Below are positions 56,172 to 64,000 of a stretch of DNA of 64,000 bases, one piece after another (position 1 is the stretch's first letter; every line of letters begins with the position of its first letter). Under the pieces are notes generated by a model. The model worked only from the letters and a program-made list of their open reading frames with translations. It ran no database searches and was not told the DNA's origin. Source of the DNA: Azonexaceae bacterium (GTDB taxonomy: Bacteria > Pseudomonadota > Gammaproteobacteria > Burkholderiales > Rhodocyclaceae); the NCBI GenBank assembly GCA_009469675.1, contig SSSZ01000077.1, positions 1 through 64,000 on the forward strand, read 5' to 3'. A program made the translations under genes and the position numbers.

Positions 56172-57235
56172 ACGCCCCCCTGCCCGTAGTGCATTTTGGT
56201 CCAATCCCGGTAGGCGCCGCTGGTGACGTCAGCCACCCATTCGGCATGATCGAGATACCACTTTACGGTTTTGCGAAGTCCCGTTGCAAAGGTCTCCGCC
56301 GGTCGCCAACCCAATTCCCGCTCGATTTTTCCGGCGTCGATGGCGTAGCGGCGATCGTGGCCGGGGCGGTCCTTGACGAAGGTGATTTGCGATCGATAGC
56401 TCTCCCCGTCGGACCGGGGTTGCAGCTCGTCGAGCAGGGCGCAAAGCGCCTCGACGACCTCGAGGTTGGTCTTTTCGTTCCAACCGCCGATATTGTAGGT
56501 TTCACCGAGCCGCCCGGCTTCGAGCACTCGCCGGATCGCCCGGCAGTGATCCCCGACGTAAAGCCAGTCCCGGACCTGCCGCCCATCGCCGTAGATGGGC
56601 AGCGGCTTGCCGGCAAGCGCATGGTGGATGACGAGGGGAATGAGCTTCTCGGGGAAATGGTAAGGCCCATAGTTGTTCGAGCAGTTGGTGGTCAGGACGG
56701 GCAAGCCGTAGGTCTGGCCATAGGCCCGGACCAGGTGGTCGGAAGCCGCCTTGGACGCCGAATAGGGGCTGTTGGGTTCGTAGCGCCGGGATTCGACAAA
56801 GGGGGGTTCGTCGACCGCCAGCGAACCGTAGACTTCGTCCGTCGACACCTGGAGGAAGCGAAAGCCGTCCCGTTCCTCGCCGGCGAGTGTATCCCAGTGG
56901 ACTCGCAGCGCTTCGAGCAGGCGGAAGGTGCCGACGACATTGGTCTGAATGAAATCCTCAGGACCGTGGATCGACCGGTCGACGTGGGACTCGGCGGCAA
57001 AATTGACCACGGCCCGGGGCCGGTAACGGGCGAGGAGTCTTTCGACAAGGGCAGAATCGCCAATATCCCCCCGTACGAAACGATGCCGGTCGTCGCCTTC
57101 GATTTCCTTCAGGTTGGCCAGGTTGCCGGCATAGGTCAGCTTGTCGAGGTTCAGCACCGGTTCGCCGACGGTTTCCAGCCAGTCCAGAACATAGTTGGAA
57201 CCAATAAAACCCGCTCCGCCGGTCACCAAAATCAT
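56168..57235 (-). CDS. rfbB: dTDP-glucose 4,6-dehydratase
   Basis: A 355-residue RmlB short-chain dehydratase. The NAD motif [11 protein letters not shown] is at the N-terminus, then [17 protein letters not shown] and [12 protein letters not shown] with the catalytic Tyr-Lys. It is the first gene of the rhamnose/6-deoxysugar unit. The ATG at 57233-57235 precedes [10 protein letters not shown]. Confidence 0.97.
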   Translation of the reverse strand: MILVTGGAGFIGSNYVLDWLETVGEPVLNLDKLTYAGNLANLKEIEGDDRHRFVRGDIGDSALVERLLARYRPRAVVNFAAESHVDRSIHGPEDFIQTNVVGTFRLLEALRVHWDTLAGEERDGFRFLQVSTDEVYGSLAVDEPPFVESRRYEPNSPYSASKAASDHLVRAYGQTYGLPVLTTNCSNNYGPYHFPEKLIPLVIHHALAGKPLPIYGDGRQVRDWLYVGDHCRAIRRVLEAGRLGETYNIGGWNEKTNLEVVEALCALLDELQPRSDGESYRSQITFVKDRPGHDRRYAIDAGKIERELGWRPAETFATGLRKTVKWYLDHAEWVADVTSGAYRDWTKMHYGQGGV

Positions 57236-57362
57236 TGCAACACCTCTCCCTTGCCGGGAATCAATGGGTAGGCCCCCGGGAGGGCGCAAAAAAAGTCCGC
57301 GTATTCTAGCCGGCCCGCCCGGTTCCGGCGAAAACCCCTGCCCGGCCGGGAAATTCAAGGCG

Positions 57363-57830
57363 CTACAGCAAGGCAAGCACCTCGGCGCCATGGTCGGGAC
57401 AGTGGGGGTCGTCGATCACGCCGGCAATCCGGCCCGCCTCGTCGATGATGAAAGTAACCCGCTCGTTGGCCTTGAGCAGGCCCCGCAACAAGCCGCTCAG
57501 GCCCGACCCGGCGACGCCGTAGGCCTTGGCGACGGCCTGGTCGGTATCGGCGAGGAGAGGGAAGTTGAGCCGGTATTTGGCGCTGAAGCGCCGGTGGGAG
57601 TCGACACCCTGGGAAGACACTCCGAGGATCGCCGCCCCCCGGGCCGCAATATCGGCATCGGCATCGCGCAGGCTGCAGGCCTGCTTGGTGCAACCGGGGG
57701 TGTCGTCCATGGGATAGAAGTACATCACCAGCTTACGGCCGCGAAAGTCGGCCAGGCTAAGCGGCGTGCCGTCGGTGCTCAGGCCGGAGAAATTGGGCGC
57801 CGGGTCGCCGGTTTTGAGGTGGGTGGGCAT
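57363..57830 (-). CDS. bcp: Thioredoxin-dependent peroxiredoxin (BCP family)
   Basis: A 155-residue peroxiredoxin of the BCP/PrxQ type. The peroxidatic Cys is in [16 protein letters not shown], with the nearby second Cys (5 residues later) that marks PrxQ-type atypical 2-Cys enzymes. It reduces peroxides with thioredoxin. The start overlaps the stop of the fatty acyl reductase gene upstream (ATG and stop share position 57830), so they are probably co-transcribed. Confidence 0.93.
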   Translation of the reverse strand: MPTHLKTGDPAPNFSGLSTDGTPLSLADFRGRKLVMYFYPMDDTPGCTKQACSLRDADADIAARGAAILGVSSQGVDSHRRFSAKYRLNFPLLADTDQAVAKAYGVAGSGLSGLLRGLLKANERVTFIIDEAGRIAGVIDDPHCPDHGAEVLALL

Positions 57831-59821
57831 CAGAAATGGATCCCGCGCATGATCTGGGTAAAGGCGATCTGGTCGGCCGACGGCATGTCGGGCAAAGCGC
57901 CCGGCACTTTGGACTTGGCCGCGTCGGAATCGGGGAACATGCGGAAGGTGGTGTTCATGACGATCTGCGCCACCCGGGGCATGAGCGCATGGAGAACCTG
58001 GCCGAAAATGCCCAGCCGCGTGGCGACCCGCACCGGCTTGTTGATGATGGCCTGGCAGATCAGTTCCGCGGCGTCGTCCGGGGTCAGGGTCGGCACCTGG
58101 TCGTAGAGCTTGGTCGGCGCGATCATCGGCGTCTTGACCAGGGGCATGTTGATGGTAGTGAAGCTGATCCCCCGATCCGCGAATTCCGAAGCAGCGCAGC
58201 GGGTCCAGGCATCGAGGGCGGCCTTGGAGGCGACGTAGGCCGAAAAGCGCGGGGCGTTGGTCAGCACGCCGATAGACGAAATATTGACGATATGTCCCCG
58301 TTTCTGGGCGATCATTGCCGGCAACACCCCCATGCTCACCTTGAGCGAACCGAAGTAATTGAGCTGCATGGTCCGCTCGAAGTCGTGGAAACGCTCGAAG
58401 CTGTTTTCGATGGCGCGACGGATCGAACGCCCGGCGTTGTTGACCAGGACATCGACGGTGCCGTGATCGGCCAGGATACGGGCCGTGACTTCGCCAGACT
58501 GGACCATGTCGGCGAGGTCGGCGACGTAGGCATGGAGCTTCAGCCCGGCAGCGTCGAACTCGCGTACCGTCTCGTCGAGCTGGTCCTTGTCCCGGGCCAT
58601 GGTGACGACGATGGCTCCGGCCTCGGCGAGTTTTTTTGCCGTCGCCTTGCCGATCCCCGAAGACGCGCCGGTGACCAGCACCACCTTCCCCGCCACCTGG
58701 GCCTTGAGGCTGCGGTCGATGAAAAGATCCGGATCGAGATGGCGCTCCCAATAGTCCCAGAGCCTCCAGGCGTAGGTGTCGAGGGGTGGCACGGCGATGC
58801 CGGTGCCCTTGAGCACCCGCAGCGTTTCCCGGCAGTCGAAGCGGGTCGGATAATTGATGAAGCGAAACATGTCATCCGGCAGACCCAGATCCTTCATCAC
58901 GGCATGCTGGATGCGGCGCACCGGGGTCAGCGCCAGCAAGGCCCGGCGGATGTGCTTGGGAATGAAGCCGAACAGGGCGGCGTTGATGCGCAGCGCCATT
59001 TCCGGCGCATGGGCGGCGCGGGCGAAGGTATTGAGCAGATCGCCGACGCGCATGGGAGTCGGATCGACCAGGTGGAAACACTTGCCGTCTTCGCCCTTGG
59101 CGTGCGCGATATGATCTACCGCGGCAACGACGAAATCCACCGGCACGACGTTGATCCGCCCCCCTTCGATACCGATGGCCGGCACCCAGGGCGGCAGGAG
59201 ATTACGCATTTTCTGGATCAATTTGAAGAAATAATAGGGGCCGTCGATCTTGTCCATCTCGCCGGTGCGCGAATCCCCGACCACCAGGGCCGGCCGGTAG
59301 ATGCGCCAGGGAATGCCGCATTCGCGGCGGACGATCCCTTCCGAGTCGTGCTTGGTGCGGAAATAGGGATGCTCGAGGTGCTCGGCCTCGTCGAACATAT
59401 CCTCGCGGAACAAGCCCTCGAACATGCCGGCCGAAGCGATGGAGCTGAACAGGTGAAAATGCTTGGCCCCGATCGCCTCGGCAAACTGGACGGCGTTGCG
59501 GGTGCCCTCGACGTTCACCCGCAACTGGCTCGCGGTATCGGCCTTGAGGTCGTAGATGGCCGCCAGGTGGAAGAAATGGCTGGTCCGCTTGCCGATCTTC
59601 TTGAGATCCGCCGCGCTCACCCCGAAATTGGGCAGGGTGAGATCGCCGACCACGGGAATGACCCGGCTGGCGTCGGCTTCCCAGAACTCGTACAGGTCTG
59701 CAAGACGGTCCTGCTCGCTGTCGCGAATCAGGACGACGATCTCGCTGCCCTCCCGCTGCAACAGGCGACGCACCAGACGTTTGCCGATGAAGCCGCTTGC
59801 CCCGGTCATGAAATAACGCAT
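57830..59821 (-). CDS. Two-domain fatty acyl-CoA reductase (alcohol-forming)
   Basis: A 663-residue protein of two Rossmann domains. The N-terminal reductase domain has GASGFIG (7-13) and a YFRTK active site near residue 157. The C-terminal SDR domain starts near residue 372 (VTGASSGIG) and has the NNAGRSIRR, ISSIGVLT and YVASK motifs. Length and sequence closely match the Marinobacter fatty acyl reductase of about 660 residues that makes fatty alcohols for wax esters. Expected reaction: acyl-CoA or aldehyde to fatty alcohol with NADPH. The start is MRYFMTGASG. A phasin gene is divergent from it, and a wax ester synthase gene is 3.5 kb away. Confidence 0.92.
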   Translation of the reverse strand: MRYFMTGASGFIGKRLVRRLLQREGSEIVVLIRDSEQDRLADLYEFWEADASRVIPVVGDLTLPNFGVSAADLKKIGKRTSHFFHLAAIYDLKADTASQLRVNVEGTRNAVQFAEAIGAKHFHLFSSIASAGMFEGLFREDMFDEAEHLEHPYFRTKHDSEGIVRRECGIPWRIYRPALVVGDSRTGEMDKIDGPYYFFKLIQKMRNLLPPWVPAIGIEGGRINVVPVDFVVAAVDHIAHAKGEDGKCFHLVDPTPMRVGDLLNTFARAAHAPEMALRINAALFGFIPKHIRRALLALTPVRRIQHAVMKDLGLPDDMFRFINYPTRFDCRETLRVLKGTGIAVPPLDTYAWRLWDYWERHLDPDLFIDRSLKAQVAGKVVLVTGASSGIGKATAKKLAEAGAIVVTMARDKDQLDETVREFDAAGLKLHAYVADLADMVQSGEVTARILADHGTVDVLVNNAGRSIRRAIENSFERFHDFERTMQLNYFGSLKVSMGVLPAMIAQKRGHIVNISSIGVLTNAPRFSAYVASKAALDAWTRCAASEFADRGISFTTINMPLVKTPMIAPTKLYDQVPTLTPDDAAELICQAIINKPVRVATRLGIFGQVLHALMPRVAQIVMNTTFRMFPDSDAAKSKVPGALPDMPSADQIAFTQIMRGIHF

Positions 59822-59978
59822 TGCCGTCTCCCTAAATCTGTTGAAATTCAAGCTCATTCTAGAGGAAGCCCCCTAGATGTTTAGTGTGCCTTCTCTAATT
59901 TTTCGCCCTACACTCCTTCGTGAAGGTAGGGCAATACAGCCCGCCGCAACCGACTTCAACGCCTATCAGGAGGACATC

Positions 59979-60518
59979 ATGGTCAAGAAACTCAAATCTC
60001 TGGCAGCCCTTAGCGACAATCAACTCGCCAACACGGTCAAGGATTCCGCCCAGCAAATCTGGCTGGCCGGACTCGGCGCCTTCTCCAAGGCCCAGGAAGA
60101 AGGCAACAAGGTTTTCGATGCCCTGGTGAAGGAAGGCCAGACCATCCAGAAGAAGACCAAGAAAGTCGCCGACGAAAAAATGGCCGAGGTCGCCGTCAAG
60201 GCGGCCGGCACCTGGGATCGCCTAGAACAGGTCTTCGAGGATCGCGTCGCCCGCGCCCTCGGCAGTCTCGGCGTGCCCAACAAGAAGGATATCGAGAAGC
60301 TCTCGAAGCGCGTCGCCGAACTGACTGCCGTCGTGCAAAAACTGACCGAAGCCCAGGAGGCCCCGGCGGCCCGGAAAGCCCCCGCCGCCAAGCCGGCGGC
60401 AGCCACCGCGGCGGCCAAGGCTGCGGCACCGGCCAAGAAGCCGGCCGCCAGCAAAAGCGCCGGCAAGAAACCCGTCGCTCCTGCTCCCGCTCCTGGTGCA
60501 ACAGCTCCTGCCGCCTGA
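59979..60518 (+). CDS. Phasin / PHA granule-associated protein (PhaF/PhaI-like)
   Basis: A 179-residue protein. The N-terminal phasin domain is amphipathic-helical (DSAQQIWLAGLGAFSKAQEEG), with a short coiled coil (VAELTAVVQKL), and the C-terminal 50 residues form a Lys-Pro-Ala-rich, histone-H1-like tail as in PhaF. Phasins coat polyhydroxyalkanoate or other lipid inclusions; the basic tail may tether granules to DNA. AGGAGG precedes the ATG, and a hairpin (GCCCTA/TAGGGC, 59906-59933) lies in the leader. It is divergent from the fatty acyl reductase gene. Confidence 0.9.
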   Translation: MVKKLKSLAALSDNQLANTVKDSAQQIWLAGLGAFSKAQEEGNKVFDALVKEGQTIQKKTKKVADEKMAEVAVKAAGTWDRLEQVFEDRVARALGSLGVPNKKDIEKLSKRVAELTAVVQKLTEAQEAPAARKAPAAKPAAATAAAKAAAPAKKPAASKSAGKKPVAPAPAPGATAPAA

Positions 60519-60616
60519 CCGCCGGTAACCGCTAGGAAACAGCACGGATTCGGCATAACCGAGGTGCCCGGCCGAGAACCGGGCACCCAGCGAGACAGGG
60601 GGGTGGCAACTTGGCA

Positions 60617-61804
60617 ATGACAGGTCTTGCCCTGGCCGGGGGCGGCCCTTTGGGCGGCATCTACGAGGTCGGCGCGCTGGCGGCGCTCGACGAGGCGATT
60701 GCCGGCTTCCAGTTGGTCGACTCCGATATCTTCGTTGGCGTCAGTTCCGGCAGCCTGCTCGCCGCGGCCCTGGCCAACGGTATTGCCCCGGCCCAGCTGG
60801 CGCACATGCTGGTCGAAAACGATGCGGAAGAGGTTTTCGACCCGGAAATGCTGCTGCGACCCGCCTTCGGAGAATATTGCGCCCGCGCTCTAGCCTTGCC
60901 TCCCCTGGTCTGGAGCGCCCTCCTGCACTATCTCAGCAATCCCTGGCAATACGGCCTGTTCGAGTCTTTCCAGCGGCTTTCCCAGGCCATCCCGACGGGG
61001 GTTTTCGACAACCGGGGAATCGACCGCATCCTCCGCAAGCTGTTTTCGTCCCAGGGGCGGACCAACGACTTCCGGCAGTTGAAGCACCGCCTCTTTCTCG
61101 TCACCACCGATCTCGATTCCGGCGAATCGGTGGCCTTCGGCAGCGCCGGCCACGCGGCCGTTCCCATATCCACCGCGGTACAGGCCAGCGCCGCCCTGCC
61201 AGGCCTGTTTCCCCCGGTGCGTATCGACGGGCGCCACTACGTCGACGGCGCCCTCATCAAGACCCTGCACGCCTCGGTGGCCCTCAAGGAAGGTGCCGAA
61301 CTGGTATTCTGCATCAACCCGCTGGTTCCCTTCGACGCCGAACTCGCCGCCCACCGCAAGGCCGGCCAGCGCCACCACCTCAACGACGGCGGCCTGCCGG
61401 TCGTGCTCTCCCAGACTTTCCGCGCCATCATCCATTCCCGCATGCGGGTCGGCATGGATCGCTACAAGCACCAGTATGGCAATGCCGACGTGGTTCTCTT
61501 CGAACCCACCCGGGACGACGCCGAAATGTTCTTCACCAACGTCTTTTCCTACCGCGACCGCCGCCGCCTTTGCGAACACGCCTACCAGCAGACCCGGCGC
61601 GACCTCTACCGCCGCCGCCATGAACTGCGGCCGATCCTGGCCCGCCACGGTCTGGATCTCGACGTCCCGATCCTCAAGGACCACCGACGCAGCCTCCTGG
61701 CCGGCGACCAGGGGCGCCAGATATGGTTGCGCTCGACCACCGACGCCCTCGACGAATCCCTCGACGAATTGCAGCGCTGGCTCGCGACCCGGCAGCCCGC
61801 CTGA
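60617..61804 (+). CDS. Patatin-like phospholipase / lipid acyl hydrolase
   Basis: A 395-residue patatin-domain protein. The oxyanion loop GGGPLGG is at residues 8-14, the nucleophile in GVSSGS, and the catalytic Asp in VDGAL. A C-terminal helical region of about 120 residues follows. It should hydrolyse membrane or storage lipids. The ATG at 60617 is used; a TTG two codons earlier has a better-placed GGGGGG Shine-Dalgarno and is a fair alternative. Its context with phasin, fatty acyl reductase and WS/DGAT suggests turnover of neutral lipid or supply of acyl groups. Confidence 0.9.
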   Translation: MTGLALAGGGPLGGIYEVGALAALDEAIAGFQLVDSDIFVGVSSGSLLAAALANGIAPAQLAHMLVENDAEEVFDPEMLLRPAFGEYCARALALPPLVWSALLHYLSNPWQYGLFESFQRLSQAIPTGVFDNRGIDRILRKLFSSQGRTNDFRQLKHRLFLVTTDLDSGESVAFGSAGHAAVPISTAVQASAALPGLFPPVRIDGRHYVDGALIKTLHASVALKEGAELVFCINPLVPFDAELAAHRKAGQRHHLNDGGLPVVLSQTFRAIIHSRMRVGMDRYKHQYGNADVVLFEPTRDDAEMFFTNVFSYRDRRRLCEHAYQQTRRDLYRRRHELRPILARHGLDLDVPILKDHRRSLLAGDQGRQIWLRSTTDALDESLDELQRWLATRQPA

Positions 61805-61828
61805 TGCTATCCTAGATAGATAACATCA
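61802..61828. promoter_or_regulatory. Palindromic putative TetR operator
   Basis: TGATGCTATC (61802-61811) and GATAACATCA (61819-61828) are inverted arms matching at 9 of 10 positions around a 7-base spacer. It overlaps the patatin stop and lies 15 bases before the TetR ATG, so it would be an autoregulatory site. Confidence 0.65.
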
Positions 61829-61843
61829 GGCGGCAGGGAGACC

Positions 61844-62485
61844 ATGGAAAAGAAACCGAAACGGCGCACCCGGGAACGCATCCTTGAAACGGCCCTCGGC
61901 CTCTTCAACGATTTCGGCGAACCTAACGTCACCACCACGGTCATCGCCGACGAGATGGAGATCAGCCCCGGCAACCTCTACTACCACTTTCACAGCAAGG
62001 ACGAGATCGTCAACGCGCTGTTCAGCGAATACGAAAAGGAAATCGAGCACCTCCTGACGGCCCCCGGCAGCCGGCCGGCCACGGCGGAGGACATCTGGTT
62101 CTTCCTCCATCTGGTATTCGAGCTGATTTGGAAATACCGCTTCTTCTACCGCGACATCAACGATCTCCTGACCCGCAACCGCCTCGTCGAAACCCACTTC
62201 CAGCGCATTCTGGCCCACAAGATCCAGGTCGGAACCGCTATCTGCCAAGGCCTCGTCGCCGCCGGCACCCTGCGCGCCAATGCTGCCGAAATCAGCGCCC
62301 TGGCGACCAACATGACGGTCATCGCCACCTTCTGGCTGTCCTACGAACATGCCCGCAATCCCCGCGGCACGCCGGACATCGGGCGCGGCGCCTACCAGGT
62401 GATCTCGCTCGCCGCCCCCTTCCTCCAGGGCGAACCGCGCCGGCTGCTGGAAAATCTTTCCGCCGCCTACCTCAAGAAAACCTAA
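61844..62485 (+). CDS. TetR-family regulator
   Basis: A 213-residue TetR regulator. The HTH is in TTTVIADEMEISPGNLYYHFHSKDE, landmarks ISPGNLYYHF, close to the N-terminus; the C-terminal domain has the LIWKYRFFYRDINDLL pattern typical of a TetR group near fatty-acid and PHA genes. It is flanked by the patatin gene and a TPR gene 11 bases downstream. Confidence 0.9.
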   Translation: MEKKPKRRTRERILETALGLFNDFGEPNVTTTVIADEMEISPGNLYYHFHSKDEIVNALFSEYEKEIEHLLTAPGSRPATAEDIWFFLHLVFELIWKYRFFYRDINDLLTRNRLVETHFQRILAHKIQVGTAICQGLVAAGTLRANAAEISALATNMTVIATFWLSYEHARNPRGTPDIGRGAYQVISLAAPFLQGEPRRLLENLSAAYLKKT

Positions 62486-62496
62486 AGGAGAACGCC

Positions 62497-63282
62497 ATGC
62501 CCAAAACCGTCTGGTTAGCCTTTCCCTACCCCGACAAGGCCTTTGACCAGGCCGGGGCGGCGCTCAAGAAAAACTGGCCGCGGCTCCACCGGGGCGACTG
62601 CGAACCCTTCCCGCGGACGGCCGCCGTGCAGGATGCCTGGCGGGCCTACCACGCCGGCGACTTCGGCAAGGCCGTCGCACTGGGGCTGGCGGCCGGCCTG
62701 GCCGGCACCAACGTCGCCAACAAGGCGGCGATGATTTACGCCACCTACCTGGAAGACGACGACGGGAAAAAGCTTGGACTCCTCCAGGAGGTTGCCCAGC
62801 GGGCCGAATCCCTCCAGGCCGCCGAACCCGACAACGTCAACGCCTGGTACTACCACGCCTACGCCCTGGGCCGCTACAGCCAGGGCATCTCGGTCGGCAA
62901 AGCGCTGGCCCAGGGCCTGGGAGGCAAGATCAAGGCAAGCCTGGAACGGACGATCGCCCTCGCGCCGCAACACGCCGACGCCCATATCGCGCTGGGGGCG
63001 TGGCACGCCGAAATCATCGACAAGGTCGGCGGCATGATGGGAGGCCTGACCTACGGTGCCCGCAAAGAAAGCGGCGAAAAGCACTTTCGCACCGCGCTGG
63101 AACTCAACCCGGATTCGGCCATCGCCAGGACCGAAATGGCCAACGGCCTGGTCATGATGTTCGGCCGCAGCCGCATGAAAGAAGCCGAGGCGCTATACGC
63201 CCAGGCTGCCGCTGCGGTTCCCGCCGACGCCATGGAGCGGCTCGACGTCGAAGCCGCCAGGGCCGAACTCGACGACGGTTAA
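62497..63282 (+). CDS. TPR-repeat protein of unknown function
   Basis: A 261-residue, mostly helical protein with at least three TPR-like repeats (NVNAWYYHAYALGRYS, HADAHIALGAWHAEII, DSAIARTEMANGLVMMFG). No signal peptide. AAAGGAG lies 8 bases before the ATG, and the TetR gene ends 11 bases upstream, so they are co-transcribed. A scaffold role in the lipid cluster is possible but not shown. It is convergent with and overlaps the WS/DGAT gene by 4 bases. Confidence 0.8.
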   Translation: MPKTVWLAFPYPDKAFDQAGAALKKNWPRLHRGDCEPFPRTAAVQDAWRAYHAGDFGKAVALGLAAGLAGTNVANKAAMIYATYLEDDDGKKLGLLQEVAQRAESLQAAEPDNVNAWYYHAYALGRYSQGISVGKALAQGLGGKIKASLERTIALAPQHADAHIALGAWHAEIIDKVGGMMGGLTYGARKESGEKHFRTALELNPDSAIARTEMANGLVMMFGRSRMKEAEALYAQAAAAVPADAMERLDVEAARAELDDG

Positions 63283-64000
63283 GCCGCCGTCAGGTCGTTT
63301 TCCACCGCTTGGGGATCGGCCAGGGCATCCTGGGGTTCCATCAGAACCAGCCAGAGGAGTTTCTCGAATTCGCCGGCAAAACGCTCGACGATCCGCTCCG
63401 GGTCGGGGACCAGGGTCTTGTCGGTAATCAAGCCGAACTGCACCTTGCCGTCGTAGGAAAGAATGCTCACCCCCATGCCGATATCGCCCGACTGGGGCAC
63501 CCAGAAAAAGGGCTGGCGCAGCCTGGCGCCGGCGAAATAGAGGGCGCTCCGCGGCCCCGGGACGTTGGTCATAACCGCCGTCGCCTTGCTCGCCAGAAGA
63601 TCGAGAACCTGCTCCTGGACGAATTTCGGCGCGGCCCCGACGGCGCCCAGCAGGGTCAGGGTCAATACCGCCTGGAAGGAGGATTTCAGCTTTTCCATGC
63701 GTGCCCGCGTGACGTAGAGCCGCTCCAGGGGATTTTCGATGCCGACCGGCAATTCCAGCGCCACCAGGCCGAAACGGTTGCCCAGGGTGCCGGCGTCGGC
63801 GGGCCGGCGCAGGTTGACCGGCACCAGGGCGCGCAACTCGACCTCGTCCACCGGGTCGCCCTGGGCCTGCAGATAGCCACGCAGAGCGCCCGCCGCCGCG
63901 GAGAGCAGCATGTCGTTGACCGAACACCCCAAGACCCGGCCGACCGCCTTGACCTCGGGCAAGGAGATGGGTTCCGACCAGGCCACCCGCTTGGCCGCGC
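63279..64000 (-). CDS. Wax ester synthase / diacylglycerol acyltransferase, C-terminal part
   Basis: The last 240 residues of a WS/DGAT (DUF1298 C-terminal domain); the frame stays open to the window edge, so the N-terminal half with the HHXXXDG site lies outside. Landmarks are LGCSVNDMLLSAAAGALRGYL, LVPVNLRRP, NRFGLVALELPVG, TNVPGPRSALYFAGARL and MGVSILSYDGKVQFGLITD. It would join fatty alcohol or diacylglycerol with acyl-CoA into wax ester or triacylglycerol, using alcohol from the reductase at 57.8-59.8 kb. Confidence 0.92.
   Translation of the reverse strand, partial: AAKRVAWSEPISLPEVKAVGRVLGCSVNDMLLSAAAGALRGYLQAQGDPVDEVELRALVPVNLRRPADAGTLGNRFGLVALELPVGIENPLERLYVTRARMEKLKSSFQAVLTLTLLGAVGAAPKFVQEQVLDLLASKATAVMTNVPGPRSALYFAGARLRQPFFWVPQSGDIGMGVSILSYDGKVQFGLITDKTLVPDPERIVERFAGEFEKLLWLVLMEPQDALADPQAVENDLTAA

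Overview
The window is GC-rich, densely coded bacterial chromosome. A betaproteobacterium is the best reading, probably near the Rhodocyclales. This is inferred from the gene set and order (tig-clpP-clpX-lon-hupB, alaC next to hom, slyX beside a DUF2917 gene, PHA-type phasin, bufferin-type operon), not from a database search.

Layout. 0.05-2.2 kb: a RadC-like protein and a P4-type tyrosine integrase lie against the 3' end of tRNA-His, the usual edge of a genomic island that continues off the left side. 2.3-9.5 kb: proteostasis block tig, clpP, clpX, lon (with a sigma-32-like promoter), hupB, tRNA-Val and a CnoX-like thioredoxin. 9.5-13 kb: a four-gene MCE lipid-transport operon, every junction overlapping by 4 bases. 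13-19.5 kb: HDAC-like deacetylase, DUF488 protein, Nnr repair enzyme, DMT transporter, GltB-like FMN protein, nadC and an unlisted 45-residue membrane protein. 19.5-27.3 kb: thrC, a DUF2249/membrane pair, a PAS-GGDEF-EAL protein, a WG-repeat protein and an amidase. 27.3-32.7 kb: an HpaB-family flavoprotein with an isochorismatase-like enzyme, then metY, a hydrolase and a second ClpX-like ATPase without the zinc domain. 32.7-34.7 kb: a bufferin-type copper RiPP operon (precursor, MNIO enzyme, DUF2063 partner). 34.9-42.7 kb: mixed secreted proteins, an apparently gutted MocR regulator, an AT-richer orphan gene, lipoproteins, sodC and a phosphatase. 42.8-50.5 kb: hom, alaA, alaC, an Mth938 protein, a Pat-type protein acetyltransferase and an AhpD-like protein. 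50.5-53.7 kb: AcuI-like reductase with a TetR regulator and operator, and a TerC/Alx exporter behind a yybP-ykoY manganese riboswitch. 53.8-57.2 kb: radical SAM protein and rfbC-rfbA-rfbB without rfbD. 57.4-64 kb: Bcp peroxiredoxin, then a neutral-lipid neighbourhood: two-domain fatty acyl-CoA reductase, phasin, patatin lipase, TetR regulator, TPR protein and the C-terminal part of a wax ester synthase/DGAT cut by the window end.

The most notable points are the FAR plus WS/DGAT plus phasin neighbourhood (a complete set for wax ester synthesis and storage), the bufferin operon, the divergent ClpX paralogue, the riboswitch on terC, and a roughly 102-bp palindromic intergenic repeat present three times, each copy at or just after a gene's stop codon.
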